Below, in pieces: positions 42,173-51,154 of a DNA stretch of 64,000 nt; position 1 is the first letter of the stretch; each line of letters begins with the position of its first letter. A program made the position numbers and the translations under genes. Below the pieces are notes generated by a model. That model had not been told where the DNA came from. It saw nothing but the letters and a program-made list of their open reading frames with translations, and ran no database searches. This DNA is from Neotamlana sedimentorum. Lineage in GTDB: Bacteria; Bacteroidota; Bacteroidia; Flavobacteriales; Flavobacteriaceae. The DNA is taken from NCBI RefSeq assembly GCF_000943565.1, contig NZ_JTDW01000002.1, forward strand, positions 124,001-188,000. The letters run 5' to 3'.

Positions 42173-42646
42173 ATGAAACAGTTTTTATCTGCAATTATAA
42201 TGGGTGTTTGTGGCGCCGTAGCTACATTTTTAGCTTTTTCGTTTAACTTACCAAGTTGGGTATTGTTTCTAGCTTGGGTAAGTTATTATTTATTTGGCAA
42301 ATCGTTTAAATCGGCATTATTAACGTTGGTTCCAATATCTGCGGGAATAATTATGGGAACTTTAATATTAAGTTTTGGTGGCTTGTTAGGAGGTTATTTG
42401 GCTAAAATGGGTTTTCCCATAGCTGTATTTATATTTATTTCTGCACTTACCTATTTATCAAAAATTAAGTATTTAAATAATATTCCGGCTTGGTTTATGG
42501 GTTTAATTATATTTTTTGGCGTTCATCCGCATTTGCAAGTCATTTCAATTTTAAGTCTTTTTATACCAATTTTGGTAGGTCTAGCATTTGCTTTTATAAA
42601 TGATACGTTAACTCAATTGGTTTTTAAAACTTCTGTAAAATCGTAA
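42173..42646 (+). CDS. DUF1097 family membrane protein
   Basis: A 157-aa inner membrane protein with five hydrophobic segments: FLSAIIMGVCGAVATFLAF, WVLFLAWVSYYLF, LVPISAGIIMGTLILSF, FPIAVFIFISALTYL and AWFMGLIIFFGVHP. The FGVHPH motif and overall plan fit DUF1097 (YcdZ-like). Function unknown. The ATG at 42173, 11 nt after the SDR stop, is chosen; an upstream in-frame ATG lies inside the SDR gene. Likely co-transcribed with the SDR. Confidence 0.82.
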   Translation: MKQFLSAIIMGVCGAVATFLAFSFNLPSWVLFLAWVSYYLFGKSFKSALLTLVPISAGIIMGTLILSFGGLLGGYLAKMGFPIAVFIFISALTYLSKIKYLNNIPAWFMGLIIFFGVHPHLQVISILSLFIPILVGLAFAFINDTLTQLVFKTSVKS

Positions 42647-42670
42647 CTATTTTATATTTAATTTTATAAC

Positions 42671-42684
42671 AACCAAACTTGGTT
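42671..42684 (+). promoter_or_regulatory. Palindrome just before the AraC-type gene
   Basis: AACCAA-AC-TTGGTT, a perfect 6-bp inverted repeat ending 7 nt before the ATG. It could be an autoregulatory site or a translation-blocking hairpin. Confidence 0.35.
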
Positions 42685-42691
42685 TACTACA

Positions 42692-43618
42692 ATGGAAAAG
42701 ATAAAACACATAACAAAATTATCCGATTTTCATGTTTTTGCGAACTTGCCATCTCCAAAACATCCGCTAATCAGTTTAATAGATTTTAGTAAAGTGCAAT
42801 TTCCAGAAGATATAAAAGGCTTAAAATTAGTTCAAAACTATTACACCATTGGTTTAAAGCGCAATGTGCCTTATAAGTTATTTTACGGGCAAAAAGAATA
42901 TGATTTTAATGAAGGATTAATGACGTTTTTAGCGCCCAACCAAGTTATGAGCATGGAGCGAAACCCGAATATAAATTTAAGTGGCCCGTTAAAACCTTCG
43001 GGCTACTTGCTTTTAATACACCCAGATTTTATTTGGAACTCTACATTAGCGAAAAGTATTAAGGATTATGATTATTTTAATTATGAAATAAATGAATCGT
43101 TGTTTCTTTCGGAAGATGAAGAGCATATGATGCTAAACATCTTTAAAAATATTGAAAAAGAATATCGAGCAAACATTGATAAATTCAGCCAAAAAATAAT
43201 CATTTCTCAATTAGAACTTCTTTTAAATTATGCCGAACGTTTTTATGAAAGGCAGTTTTTAACCAGAAACAAAACAAATCATCAGCTTTTAAGTCAAGTT
43301 GAAGCCTATTTAGACAATTATTTTAAAAACGATAATTTAATTGAAGTTGGTTTGCCTTCAGTAGAAAAAATATCATCAGCATTAAATCTATCATCAAGTT
43401 ACTTAAGTAGCATGTTAAAATCTCTAACAGGCATGTCTACACAACAGCATATTCATAATAAACTTATAGAAAAAGCAAAACAAGAATTAACAACTACTCA
43501 GCTGTCGATTAGCGAAATAGCCTATAAATTGGGGTTTGAGTATCCGTCTTCATTCAATAAATTATTTAAAGGTAAAACCGAAATGTCTCCAGTAGAATTC
43601 AGGAAAACGTTTAATTAA
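42692..43618 (+). CDS. AraC family transcriptional regulator
   Basis: A 308-aa regulator with a poorly conserved N-terminal sensor half (about 1-195; 'FLAPNQVMSMER' is a typical AraC cupin-like segment) and a C-terminal double helix-turn-helix (about 205-306): VEKISSALNLSSSYLSSMLKSLTGMSTQQHIHNKLIEKAKQEL and LSISEIAYKLGFEYPSSFNKLFKGKTEMSPVEFR, with the conserved family positions intact. Members of this arrangement often control the neighbouring reductase genes; here it would be the SDR and DUF1097 genes. Confidence 0.92.
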   Translation: MEKIKHITKLSDFHVFANLPSPKHPLISLIDFSKVQFPEDIKGLKLVQNYYTIGLKRNVPYKLFYGQKEYDFNEGLMTFLAPNQVMSMERNPNINLSGPLKPSGYLLLIHPDFIWNSTLAKSIKDYDYFNYEINESLFLSEDEEHMMLNIFKNIEKEYRANIDKFSQKIIISQLELLLNYAERFYERQFLTRNKTNHQLLSQVEAYLDNYFKNDNLIEVGLPSVEKISSALNLSSSYLSSMLKSLTGMSTQQHIHNKLIEKAKQELTTTQLSISEIAYKLGFEYPSSFNKLFKGKTEMSPVEFRKTFN

Positions 43619-43657
43619 TAATTCTTAAAATAGTTTTAACAACAAATTAACTTCGTT

Positions 43658-43692
43658 TAGTTCGGTTTGTTCCGAACTAGTTAATATTTTTG
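43658..43692 (+). promoter_or_regulatory. Promoter and operator of the GbsR-RND operon
   Basis: Perfect inverted repeat TAGTTCGG (43658-43665) / CCGAACTA (43672-43679) with a 6-nt centre. It covers the -33 box TTCG (43661-43664) and most of the 20-bp spacer to the -7 box TATTTTTG (43685-43692). A bound repressor would exclude polymerase; the regulator encoded 43 nt downstream is the natural candidate. Confidence 0.65.
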
Positions 43693-43734
43693 CAAAGAAA
43701 TTACTTCGCAACTTATTTTGCGTTATTGTAATTA

Positions 43735-44253
43735 ATGAAAAAAGGATATTTAATGAAAGGCATTTGTAAAGAAAAAATGGCTTTAGTTGAAAAACTAGGA
43801 GTGCATTTAGAAAATAGAGAATATTTAGCACCTGTAGCGGCAAGAATATTGGCTTATGTAATATTAACAGGTAAAAGAGGTACTACTTTCGATGAAATGG
43901 TGGAGGTTCTATGTGCTAGCAAAAGCACAATTTCAACGCATTTAAATCATTTACAAGATTTAAATAAAATTGAATATTTCACCAAAACAGGCGACAGAAA
44001 AAAATATTTTATTGTTAAAAAAGATATGATTGTTCATCATATTGATAGAATGATGGATCACTGGAGAGATGAACGCAAAATACATTTAGAAATAAAAGAT
44101 TATAAAAATTTAATTAACGAAAATAAAATTGAAAAAGATGAAGAAAAGTTCGATTTAAATTTTCACAATGATTACATCAAGTTCATAGATAGTGCAACTC
44201 TAGCTGTAAAAGAATTAAAAGATAAAATATTAGATAACCAAAAAATATCATAA
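43735..44253 (+). CDS. GbsR/MarR-type winged-helix regulator
   Basis: A 172-aa regulator. Residues about 15-100 form a winged helix: LGVHLENREYLAPVAARILAYVILTGKRGTTFDEMVEVLCASKSTISTHLNHLQDLNKIEYFTKTGDRKKYFIVK, the GbsR-like pattern with the recognition helix in SKSTISTHLNHL. A long charged helical tail follows (DMIVHHIDRMMDHWRDERKIHLE onward). Such genes commonly head RND efflux operons in flavobacteria; here the membrane fusion gene follows after 8 nt. The palindrome over its promoter suggests self-repression. Inducer unknown. Confidence 0.87.
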   Translation: MKKGYLMKGICKEKMALVEKLGVHLENREYLAPVAARILAYVILTGKRGTTFDEMVEVLCASKSTISTHLNHLQDLNKIEYFTKTGDRKKYFIVKKDMIVHHIDRMMDHWRDERKIHLEIKDYKNLINENKIEKDEEKFDLNFHNDYIKFIDSATLAVKELKDKILDNQKIS

Positions 44254-44261
44254 CCATTATT

Positions 44262-45389
44262 ATGAAACAAAATAGATTAATAGCAGTAATCTCGCTAAGT
44301 GTTTTCTTAGTGATTTTAAGTTGTGGGAATAGCGAACAGAAGCAGGCGGCACAAGCACCGCCTGCTACTTTTCCTGTAGCGAAAGTAGAGCAAAAAACCG
44401 TAACGGGTTATAACGAATATCCTGCAACTATTGAAGGTGTTGTAAACAGTGATGTTCGCGCTAAAACCACCGGATATTTAGAAAAAGTTTTTGTAGATGA
44501 AGGCCAAAAAGTACGAAAAGGCCAATCGTTATTTAAGCTAGAAACGCAGTCGTTAAGTCAAGATGCAAGTGCAGCAAGAGCAAGAGTTAATCAAGCTCAG
44601 GTGGAGGTAGATAAACTTATTCCTTTAGTTGAAAAAAATATTATTAGCCCTGTACAACTAGAAACCGCTAAAGCTAATTTAGCACAAGCCAAGGCAAGTT
44701 ATAGTAGTGTTTCAGAAAATATAAATTACGCCACCATAAAAAGTCCAATTAATGGGTACGTTGGTGCTATAAATTTTAGAGAAGGTGCATTAATTAGCCC
44801 TAACGATGCTACACCATTAACAACAGTTAGCGAAATAGAACAGGTTTATGCTTTTTTTAGTTTTAACGAAGCGCAATATATCGATCATTTACAACGATCG
44901 GAAGGTCGTACTAAAGCAGAACGTATAAAAATGTCGCCAGATTTAACTTTAATTTTAGCAAACGGCACAGAATATTCCGAAAAAGGGCGTATTCAAACCA
45001 GTACAGGACAAATAAACCAAAGTACAGGAACCATTCAAATAAGAGCCGCTTTTAATAATCCTAACGAAATTTTAACCAACGGTAACAGCGGAAAAATTAA
45101 ATTTCCAATAGAATATAAGGATGCCATTGTTGTACCACAATCTGCAACTTTCGAGCAACAAGGTAATATAATGATTTACAAACTTGGAGCCGATAATAAA
45201 GTGGGTACATCAATTTTAAAAGTAAAAGGATCGGTAGATAATCTTTATGTTGTGGAGTCTGGTTTAAAAGCCAATGACAAAATTGTAGTTTCTGGAGTTG
45301 GTAAACTTAGAAATGGCCAGGAAATTACGCCTCAAGAAATGGCTTTCGACGAAGCTATAAAACCCATAGCAGTACTTTTTAAAAACTAA
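44262..45389 (+). CDS. RND efflux membrane fusion protein (first system)
   Basis: A 375-aa periplasmic adaptor with a lipobox LSC (Cys21). The lipoyl-type halves are visible (VRAKTTGYLEKVFVDEGQKVRKGQSLFKLE and YATIKSPINGYVGAINFREGALISPND), separated by a short coiled-coil hairpin (about 95-145), and followed by beta-barrel and membrane-proximal domains (TGTIQIRAAFNNPNEILTNGNSGKIKFPIE; VPQSATFEQQGNIMIYKL). It links the inner membrane pump to the outer membrane channel of the same operon. Second gene of the GbsR-led unit. Confidence 0.93.
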   Translation: MKQNRLIAVISLSVFLVILSCGNSEQKQAAQAPPATFPVAKVEQKTVTGYNEYPATIEGVVNSDVRAKTTGYLEKVFVDEGQKVRKGQSLFKLETQSLSQDASAARARVNQAQVEVDKLIPLVEKNIISPVQLETAKANLAQAKASYSSVSENINYATIKSPINGYVGAINFREGALISPNDATPLTTVSEIEQVYAFFSFNEAQYIDHLQRSEGRTKAERIKMSPDLTLILANGTEYSEKGRIQTSTGQINQSTGTIQIRAAFNNPNEILTNGNSGKIKFPIEYKDAIVVPQSATFEQQGNIMIYKLGADNKVGTSILKVKGSVDNLYVVESGLKANDKIVVSGVGKLRNGQEITPQEMAFDEAIKPIAVLFKN

Positions 45390-45411
45390 TTAATCCTCAA
45401 AAATATTAGTC

Positions 45412-48400
45412 ATGTTAAAAACATTTATTGAAAGACCAGTGCTTTCAACAGTAATCTCTATTATCATTGTTATGCTAGGGGTTATTAGTATAACAACCTT
45501 ACCTATAGAGGAATATCCAGATATTGCACCACCAACTATTAAAGTATCAGCAACTTATACAGGAGCTAATGCCGAAACCGTTTTAGAGAGTGTAATTATT
45601 CCTATTGAAGAACAAATAAACGGTGTAGAAGGCATGACGTACATGACCTCTACAGCTTCAAATACAGGAACTGCAGAAATTACGGTGTATTTCGACCAAG
45701 AAATGGATGCAGATATTGCTGCCGTAAACGTGCAAAACCGTGTTGCTAGAGCGGCGCCATTATTACCGCAAGAAGTTACCCAAACTGGTGTTACTACGCA
45801 AAAACAAGAAACAAGTGCGTTAATGTTTGTTTCTATGTATTCAGAAAGCGAAAATTACGATGCTACGTTTATTCAAAACTATTTAAAAATAAACGTTATT
45901 CCGGCTATGCAGCGTATTAGTGGTGTGGGAGATGTAAGCGTTTTTTCGCAACAAGATTATGCGATGCGTATTTGGTTAAATCCGCAAAAATTAGCAGCAT
46001 ATAATTTAATTCCTTCTGATATTTCAGCCGTTTTAGCCGAACAAAATTTAGAAGCAGCGGCAGGATCTTTAGGTGAAAATAACGGGGAATCGTTTTCGTA
46101 TGCTTTACGCTATAGCGGAAGATTTAAAAACGAAAGTCAGTACAGCGATATTGTTGTAAAAGCCTTAGGAAACGGTGAGTATTTACGATTAAAAGATGTT
46201 GCTACTATCGAGCTTGATGCACAATCGTATGCATCGAACGCTATGAGTTTAGGAAATCCCGCAGTATTTATGGGAATTTTTCAAACCAAAGGATCGAACG
46301 CACAAGAAATTATTGAAGGTATAAAATCAACTTTAGAAACCGTTAAAGCCGATTTACCAGAAGGCTTAGATATTTTTATTCCTTACGATACCAGTTTATT
46401 CTTAAATGCATCAATCGACAAAGTAATTCACACGCTTATTGAAGCATTTATTCTGGTTTTTATTGTAGTATTTATCTTTTTACAAGATTTTAGGTCTACT
46501 TTAATTCCAGCTATTGCCGTACCTGTTTCTATTATTGGTACGTTCTTTTTCCTAAATATTTTTGGGTATTCCATTAACCTTTTAACCTTATTCGCTTTAG
46601 TACTGGCCATTGGTATTGTAGTAGATGATGCCATTGTAGTCGTTGAGGCTGTTCATGCTAAAATGGACGACGGGGAACACAACCCTAAAAAAGCCACATT
46701 AAAAGCCATGAGTGAAATATCAGGCGCTATTATTTCCATTACTTTGGTTATGGCTGCCGTATTTATTCCGGTAACTTTTGTAACGGGACCAACCGGAGTT
46801 TTTTATGAGCAGTTTGGTGTAACTTTAATTATATCCATTTTAATTTCAGCGGTAAATGCATTAACCTTAAGTCCGGCGTTATGTGCCTTATTATTAAAAG
46901 AGCATAAAGACGATGAAGCATTAAAAGGAAAAAATCCGCTACAGCGTTTTTATACATTATTTAACCGCGGATTTAATGCTACGGTTAACAAATATGGAAA
47001 ATCACTTCAGTATTTATATAAGAAAAAATTTGTTTCTGTTGTGTTAATTATAATTGCCGGTATTGGTATTTACTGGGCTTCAAACACAACACCAACAGGT
47101 TTTGTGCCAAGTGAAGACCGCGGAATTATTTTTGCAAATATAGAATTACCTGCAGGTGCATCGTTAGACAGAACCGATGCTGTAGCCAGAAAATTATACT
47201 CTAAAATTGAAGGTTTAGATGGCATAACAGGCGTAAACTTTATTAAAGGTAGAAGTTTAATTTCTGGAACTGGTACCAACTTTGGTTTTGGTATTATAAA
47301 ACTTGATGATTGGAGCGAACGTGAAGACGAAGCCCTTTCTGTACAAGCATTAACAGGAAAGCTTTTTGGAATTGCCGCAACGGTGCCAGAGGCTAATATT
47401 ATATTCTTTTCGCCACCAAGTATTCGAGGTTTTGGTAATGCTTCAGGTTTCGAAATTAATTTATTAGATAAGTTTGGCGGTGAGTTTACCGATTTAGATA
47501 AAGCAAACAAAGATTTTTCAATGGCTTTAATGAGTCATCCAGAAATTAAGTATGCAACCTCATCATTCAGTACAAACTATCCGCAATACGAAATGGAAGT
47601 TAATGTACCATTGGCAAAAGAAAAAGGCGTTTCTGTTACCAGTATTTTTGCCACATTACAAGGTTATATTGGTGGTATTTATGCTTCAGATTTTTCACGA
47701 TTTGGGAAACAGTTTAGAGTATACATTCAAGCTTTACCAGAAGATAGAGCAGACGAAAGTGCGCTTAATAGTATGTATGTAAGAACAAATTCGGGACAAA
47801 TGACGCCAATTACAGAGTTTGTAAAACTAAATCGTGTTTACGGGCCACAATCTGTAACTCGTTTTAACTTACTAAACTCAACAAGTATTACAGGAGCAAC
47901 AAACGATGGTTACAGTACTGGTGATGCTATTAGAGTTATAGAAGAAGAAGTTGCAAAACTACCAAGTAATTATACCGTAGCTTATTCCGGATTAACCCGA
48001 GAAGAAGTAAATGCAGGTAACCAAACTACCTTTATTTTTATTTTAAGTATTCTATTTGTGTACTTTTTATTAAGTGCGCAATACGAAAGTTACTTGTTGC
48101 CTTTTGCTGTTATTTTATCCTTACCATTTGGTGTATTTGGAGCCTACATAAGTACTAAGTTTTTAGGTTTAGAAAACAACATTTATTTCCAAATTGCCTT
48201 AATAATGCTTATTGGGTTATTGGCAAAAAATGCCATTCTTATTGTTGAAATCGCTTTACAGAAAAGAAGGCAAGGAGAATCTATTGTAGAAGCAGCAATC
48301 GATGGAGCAAAATCGCGTTTACGACCTATTTTAATGACATCGTTTGCATTTATTCTAGGTTTAATGCCATTAGTTTTAGCAACAGGCGTAGGATCGGAAG

Positions 48401-48549
48401 GAAACAGATCTATTGGTTCTGGAGCCGTTGGCGGATTATTAATTGGTACTATTTTAGGTGTTTTTGTAATTCCTATACTATTTATATTCTTCCAATGGTT
48501 GCAAGAAAAAATTTCGGGTAAATCAGTAGTTCAAACTATAGAATCTTAA
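45412..48549 (+). CDS. RND efflux pump, HAE1-type (first system)
   Basis: A 1045-aa proton-driven inner membrane transporter with 12 TM segments and two large periplasmic loops. It opens MLKTFIERPVLSTVISIIIVMLGVIS, has the proton-relay pair in GIVVDDAIVVVEAVHAKM (TM4), GPTGVFYEQFGVTLIISILISAVNALTLSPALCALLL, and in the second half LIGLLAKNAILIVEIALQKR and the AATGVGSEGNRSIGSGAVGG-like TM12 region. These are drug-efflux (AcrB-like) rather than heavy-metal features. Substrates cannot be predicted. Confidence 0.95.
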   Translation: MLKTFIERPVLSTVISIIIVMLGVISITTLPIEEYPDIAPPTIKVSATYTGANAETVLESVIIPIEEQINGVEGMTYMTSTASNTGTAEITVYFDQEMDADIAAVNVQNRVARAAPLLPQEVTQTGVTTQKQETSALMFVSMYSESENYDATFIQNYLKINVIPAMQRISGVGDVSVFSQQDYAMRIWLNPQKLAAYNLIPSDISAVLAEQNLEAAAGSLGENNGESFSYALRYSGRFKNESQYSDIVVKALGNGEYLRLKDVATIELDAQSYASNAMSLGNPAVFMGIFQTKGSNAQEIIEGIKSTLETVKADLPEGLDIFIPYDTSLFLNASIDKVIHTLIEAFILVFIVVFIFLQDFRSTLIPAIAVPVSIIGTFFFLNIFGYSINLLTLFALVLAIGIVVDDAIVVVEAVHAKMDDGEHNPKKATLKAMSEISGAIISITLVMAAVFIPVTFVTGPTGVFYEQFGVTLIISILISAVNALTLSPALCALLLKEHKDDEALKGKNPLQRFYTLFNRGFNATVNKYGKSLQYLYKKKFVSVVLIIIAGIGIYWASNTTPTGFVPSEDRGIIFANIELPAGASLDRTDAVARKLYSKIEGLDGITGVNFIKGRSLISGTGTNFGFGIIKLDDWSEREDEALSVQALTGKLFGIAATVPEANIIFFSPPSIRGFGNASGFEINLLDKFGGEFTDLDKANKDFSMALMSHPEIKYATSSFSTNYPQYEMEVNVPLAKEKGVSVTSIFATLQGYIGGIYASDFSRFGKQFRVYIQALPEDRADESALNSMYVRTNSGQMTPITEFVKLNRVYGPQSVTRFNLLNSTSITGATNDGYSTGDAIRVIEEEVAKLPSNYTVAYSGLTREEVNAGNQTTFIFILSILFVYFLLSAQYESYLLPFAVILSLPFGVFGAYISTKFLGLENNIYFQIALIMLIGLLAKNAILIVEIALQKRRQGESIVEAAIDGAKSRLRPILMTSFAFILGLMPLVLATGVGSEGNRSIGSGAVGGLLIGTILGVFVIPILFIFFQWLQEKISGKSVVQTIES

Positions 48550-48554
48550 AAACA

Positions 48555-49973
48555 ATGAAAACAAATAAAAAATATAAAACCATAAGTAAAGGCGCTTTAT
48601 TGTTGGTTGTTGTTGTAACCTTACAAAGTTGTTTTGTAGCGAAAGATTACGAACGTCCTGATGTTACACCAGAAACCGAAGCACTATTTAGAACCGAAAA
48701 TTTACCACAAGACAGTGTGTCTATGGCAAATGTATCGTGGAAAACCATGTTTACAGATACATATCTTCAACAATATATTGAAGAAGGTTTACAAAATAAC
48801 ATGGATATTCGCATGGCATTACAGCAAATACAATCGGCAACAGCTTATGCAAAAGAAGGAAAAGCAGGTTATTTCCCTTCTTTAGATTTAGGAGCAAATG
48901 TTACACACCAAAAACTCTCGGAAAACAGTCAATTTGCTTCTTTAATTACAGGAGATATTGATACTTACGATATTACAGCAAGTTTATCTTGGGAAGCCGA
49001 TATTTGGGGTAAAATACGAAGTAACCGAAGAGCAACCCAAGCAGCATATCTGCAAACAGTTTCTGCGCATCAATTAGTGAAAACCGAGCTTATTTCAAAT
49101 ATAGCAAATGCGTATTATAATTTATTAGCGCTCGATGCACAGTTAGAGGTTACCAAACAAACTATTGAAACCAGAAGAATAGGTGTAGAAACTATAAAGG
49201 CTTTAAAAGATGCCGGCCAAGTAACACAAGTAGCTGTCGATCAAAATATAGCGCAATATAACAACGCCAGAGCTTTACAAGTAGATTTAGAAGCCGCTAT
49301 TTTTAAAACAGAAAACACCTTGAGTATTTTATTAGGAAAAACACCGCAAAAATTTGAAAGAAGCCGTTTAGAAACACAACATATAGAATCGGAAATTAAG
49401 CTTGGTATTCCTGCACAATTACTTAGCAATAGGCCAGATGTTATGGCTGCAGAATATGGTTTAATTCAAAGTTTTGAGTTAACTAATGTGGCAACTAGCA
49501 ATTTATATCCATCGTTAACCTTAACAGCATCAGCTGGTTTAGAAAGTTTAGAGCTCGATAAATTATTAAACGTTAATTCCTTATTCGCAACAGTAGTTGG
49601 TGGTATTGCGCAACCTATTTTTAATAAAAGACATCTTAAAACATTAAAAGAAGTTGCCAAAGCCGATCAAGAACAAGCATTGCTAAGCTTTAAAAAAACA
49701 CTTTTAATTGCGGGTAACGAAGTATCGAACGCATTATACACCTACGAAGCAGAAACCGAAAAATATGAATACAGAAAACTGGAAGTAGAAGCTTTAAGAG
49801 CTGCCGAAACAAACTCTGAAGAATTGCTTAAAAACGGTTATGCGAATTACTTAGATTTATTAACAGCACGCCAAAGTGCTTTAAGTGCAGAGTTAAGCAT
49901 TATAGATAGTAAACTACAACAATTATCATCGGTTGTAAATTTATATGAAGCCTTAGGAGGCGGATGGAAATAA
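48555..49973 (+). CDS. Outer membrane efflux channel, TolC/NodT type (first system)
   Basis: A 472-aa lipoprotein (lipobox LQSC, Cys26) of the TolC family. It has two repeats, each an alpha-helical barrel hairpin plus beta strands: NNMDIRMALQQIQSATAYAKEGKAGYFPSLDLGANVTHQ and SWEADIWGKIRSNRRATQAAYLQ in the first, LLSNRPDVMAAEYGLIQSFELTNVATSNLYPSLTLTASAGL in the second; it ends SSVVNLYEALGGGWK, the classic NodT C terminus. It follows the pump gene by 5 nt and is followed by a terminator. Confidence 0.95.
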   Translation: MKTNKKYKTISKGALLLVVVVTLQSCFVAKDYERPDVTPETEALFRTENLPQDSVSMANVSWKTMFTDTYLQQYIEEGLQNNMDIRMALQQIQSATAYAKEGKAGYFPSLDLGANVTHQKLSENSQFASLITGDIDTYDITASLSWEADIWGKIRSNRRATQAAYLQTVSAHQLVKTELISNIANAYYNLLALDAQLEVTKQTIETRRIGVETIKALKDAGQVTQVAVDQNIAQYNNARALQVDLEAAIFKTENTLSILLGKTPQKFERSRLETQHIESEIKLGIPAQLLSNRPDVMAAEYGLIQSFELTNVATSNLYPSLTLTASAGLESLELDKLLNVNSLFATVVGGIAQPIFNKRHLKTLKEVAKADQEQALLSFKKTLLIAGNEVSNALYTYEAETEKYEYRKLEVEALRAAETNSEELLKNGYANYLDLLTARQSALSAELSIIDSKLQQLSSVVNLYEALGGGWK

Positions 49974-50038
49974 AATTTTTTAATATAAAATAAAGACAAG
50001 TGTAAATTAGTTTTTAATGTTGTGACTAATTATTGATG

Positions 50039-50070
50039 AAAAAGGGCTTAATTATTTAAGTCCTTTTTTT
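50039..50070 (+). terminator. Terminator of the first RND operon
   Basis: AAAAAGGGCTTAA and TTAAGTCCTTTTT form a 13-bp stem (one G-T pair) with a TTAT loop and a following T-run, 66 nt after the last stop codon. Confidence 0.82.
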
Positions 50071-50107
50071 ATGAAGTATAATTAAAAGCGTATTTAAACA
50101 GTTTATC

Positions 50108-50115
50108 TATTTTTG
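50108..50115 (+). promoter_or_regulatory. -7 element at a near-leaderless start
   Basis: TATTTTTG matches TAnnTTTG and ends only 4 nt before the ATG at 50120, so the transcript would begin at or within a base or two of the start codon. No clear -33 box. Confidence 0.45.
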
Positions 50116-50119
50116 TAAT

Positions 50120-50515
50120 ATGAAGAAAGATATAAATATACCTGAAGTAAAAGATGTTCATGTTGCTGTGGTGCAAGAAGAGCATTTAGAGTATAAAACG
50201 CAAGATTGGAATGCTTATATTATAAATAATACCAATAAAGAATTAGATACCGTGCTTATTGTATCGCAAGGTTATAACGAAACTAAAATGACGCCACCAA
50301 TGCGCCATACCATAGCCAAATTACCAGCACGTAGTTACGCCAAAATTGAATATATGCAAGAAAAGGTTTTAGAACTAAACAACGCGTTTAAAGTCACCTT
50401 TTTTGAAGGCAATCAAATGTTCGATAAAACCTATTTATTTAGAAAAAACACCATTAATAACAAAGCTTTAAGGCCTTTGCCTCTTATGCAATTAAAAGGT
50501 GTTTTGGTGAAGTAA
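50120..50515 (+). CDS. Conserved small cytosolic protein of unknown function
   Basis: A 131-aa soluble protein without signal or TM. Visible features: DVHVAVVQEEHLEYKTQDWNAYIINNTNKELDTVLIVSQGYN, KMTPPMRHTIAKLPARSYAKIEYMQEKVLELNNAFKVTFFEGNQMFDKTYLFRKNTI. The alternating pattern suggests a single beta-sandwich fold. I recall similar proteins across Flavobacteriaceae but no assigned function. It has its own promoter and shares a bidirectional terminator with the next, convergent gene. Confidence 0.75.
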   Translation: MKKDINIPEVKDVHVAVVQEEHLEYKTQDWNAYIINNTNKELDTVLIVSQGYNETKMTPPMRHTIAKLPARSYAKIEYMQEKVLELNNAFKVTFFEGNQMFDKTYLFRKNTINNKALRPLPLMQLKGVLVK

Positions 50516-50533
50516 TATTTAATCAAGAAATAA

Positions 50534-50577
50534 AAAAAATCTGTTATTCTTTTGAAGTTTAGAATAACAGATTTTTT
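50534..50577. terminator. Bidirectional terminator between convergent genes
   Basis: AAAAAATCTGTTATTCT (50534-50550) pairs perfectly over 17 bp with 50561-50577, loop 10 nt, with T-runs on both strands. It serves the genes ending at 50515 (plus) and 50601 (minus). Confidence 0.9.
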
Positions 50578-50600
50578 ATTTTAAAACCTTTGCTCGTTTA

Positions 50601-51059
50601 TTAAGCTGCAGTCAATTTTATTTTCTGGTTAAAGGTGTTTACCCATTTTTCAGAAAAAGGAATTTCCCCATTTAAAGGCGGATCTACTTCATCATCAAAA
50701 ATATTAAACGTTATTTTTTTACCAGAAAATGTATCAAAAATAATATTAGCGTTTAATAGTGCTTTTTGTCTGCTATCTTTAATAATGTCTAAATAACAAT
50801 GATTGACGTTTTTTAAATCGACAACAACATCGTCGTTGTTTTTAATAAAGTATGCAAATTCAAAATTTGTATCAATCCCAATAATAGCATTATTTAAAAT
50901 CTCAAAACTTCCAATTTGGCTATTTTGTTTTTGTGCTAATGTATTTAAACTGTTAATTAATGTGTTTTTGTTTCTTCTTTTTATAATTGAAAATATTACA
51001 AATGGCGCAAAGCAAATTAATGCTATAACAAGGCCAATTACGGTACTTCTAGTATCCAT
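50601..51059 (-). CDS. Membrane-anchored protein of unknown function
   Basis: A 152-aa protein with one N-terminal TM segment (VIGLVIALICFAPFVIFSII) followed by a basic stop-transfer stretch KRRNKN, which places the rest in the cytoplasm. The soluble part (NTLAQKQNSQIGSFEILNNAIIGIDTNFEFAYFIKN, VVVDLKNVNHCYLDIIKD, NIIFDTFSGKKITFNIFDDEVDPPL) looks like a PH-like or beta-rich domain; I do not recognise it. It appears monocistronic. It could be a small bacterial PH-like protein, which is only a guess from the strand pattern. Confidence 0.72.
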   Translation of the reverse strand: MDTRSTVIGLVIALICFAPFVIFSIIKRRNKNTLINSLNTLAQKQNSQIGSFEILNNAIIGIDTNFEFAYFIKNNDDVVVDLKNVNHCYLDIIKDSRQKALLNANIIFDTFSGKKITFNIFDDEVDPPLNGEIPFSEKWVNTFNQKIKLTAA

Positions 51060-51154
51060 TTTTATGTTTTTTTAGTTAAATAAAGGTGTGATTATTTGTG
51101 CCTTAATCGTTTAGTTAAGACATAAATATTTAAAACGAAAAAAAAGAATACGGT

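Noticed and set aside
47070-47510. 146-codon open frame antisense to the first RND pump
   Set aside because: Shadow of a gene with full conservation; no start context or promoter.
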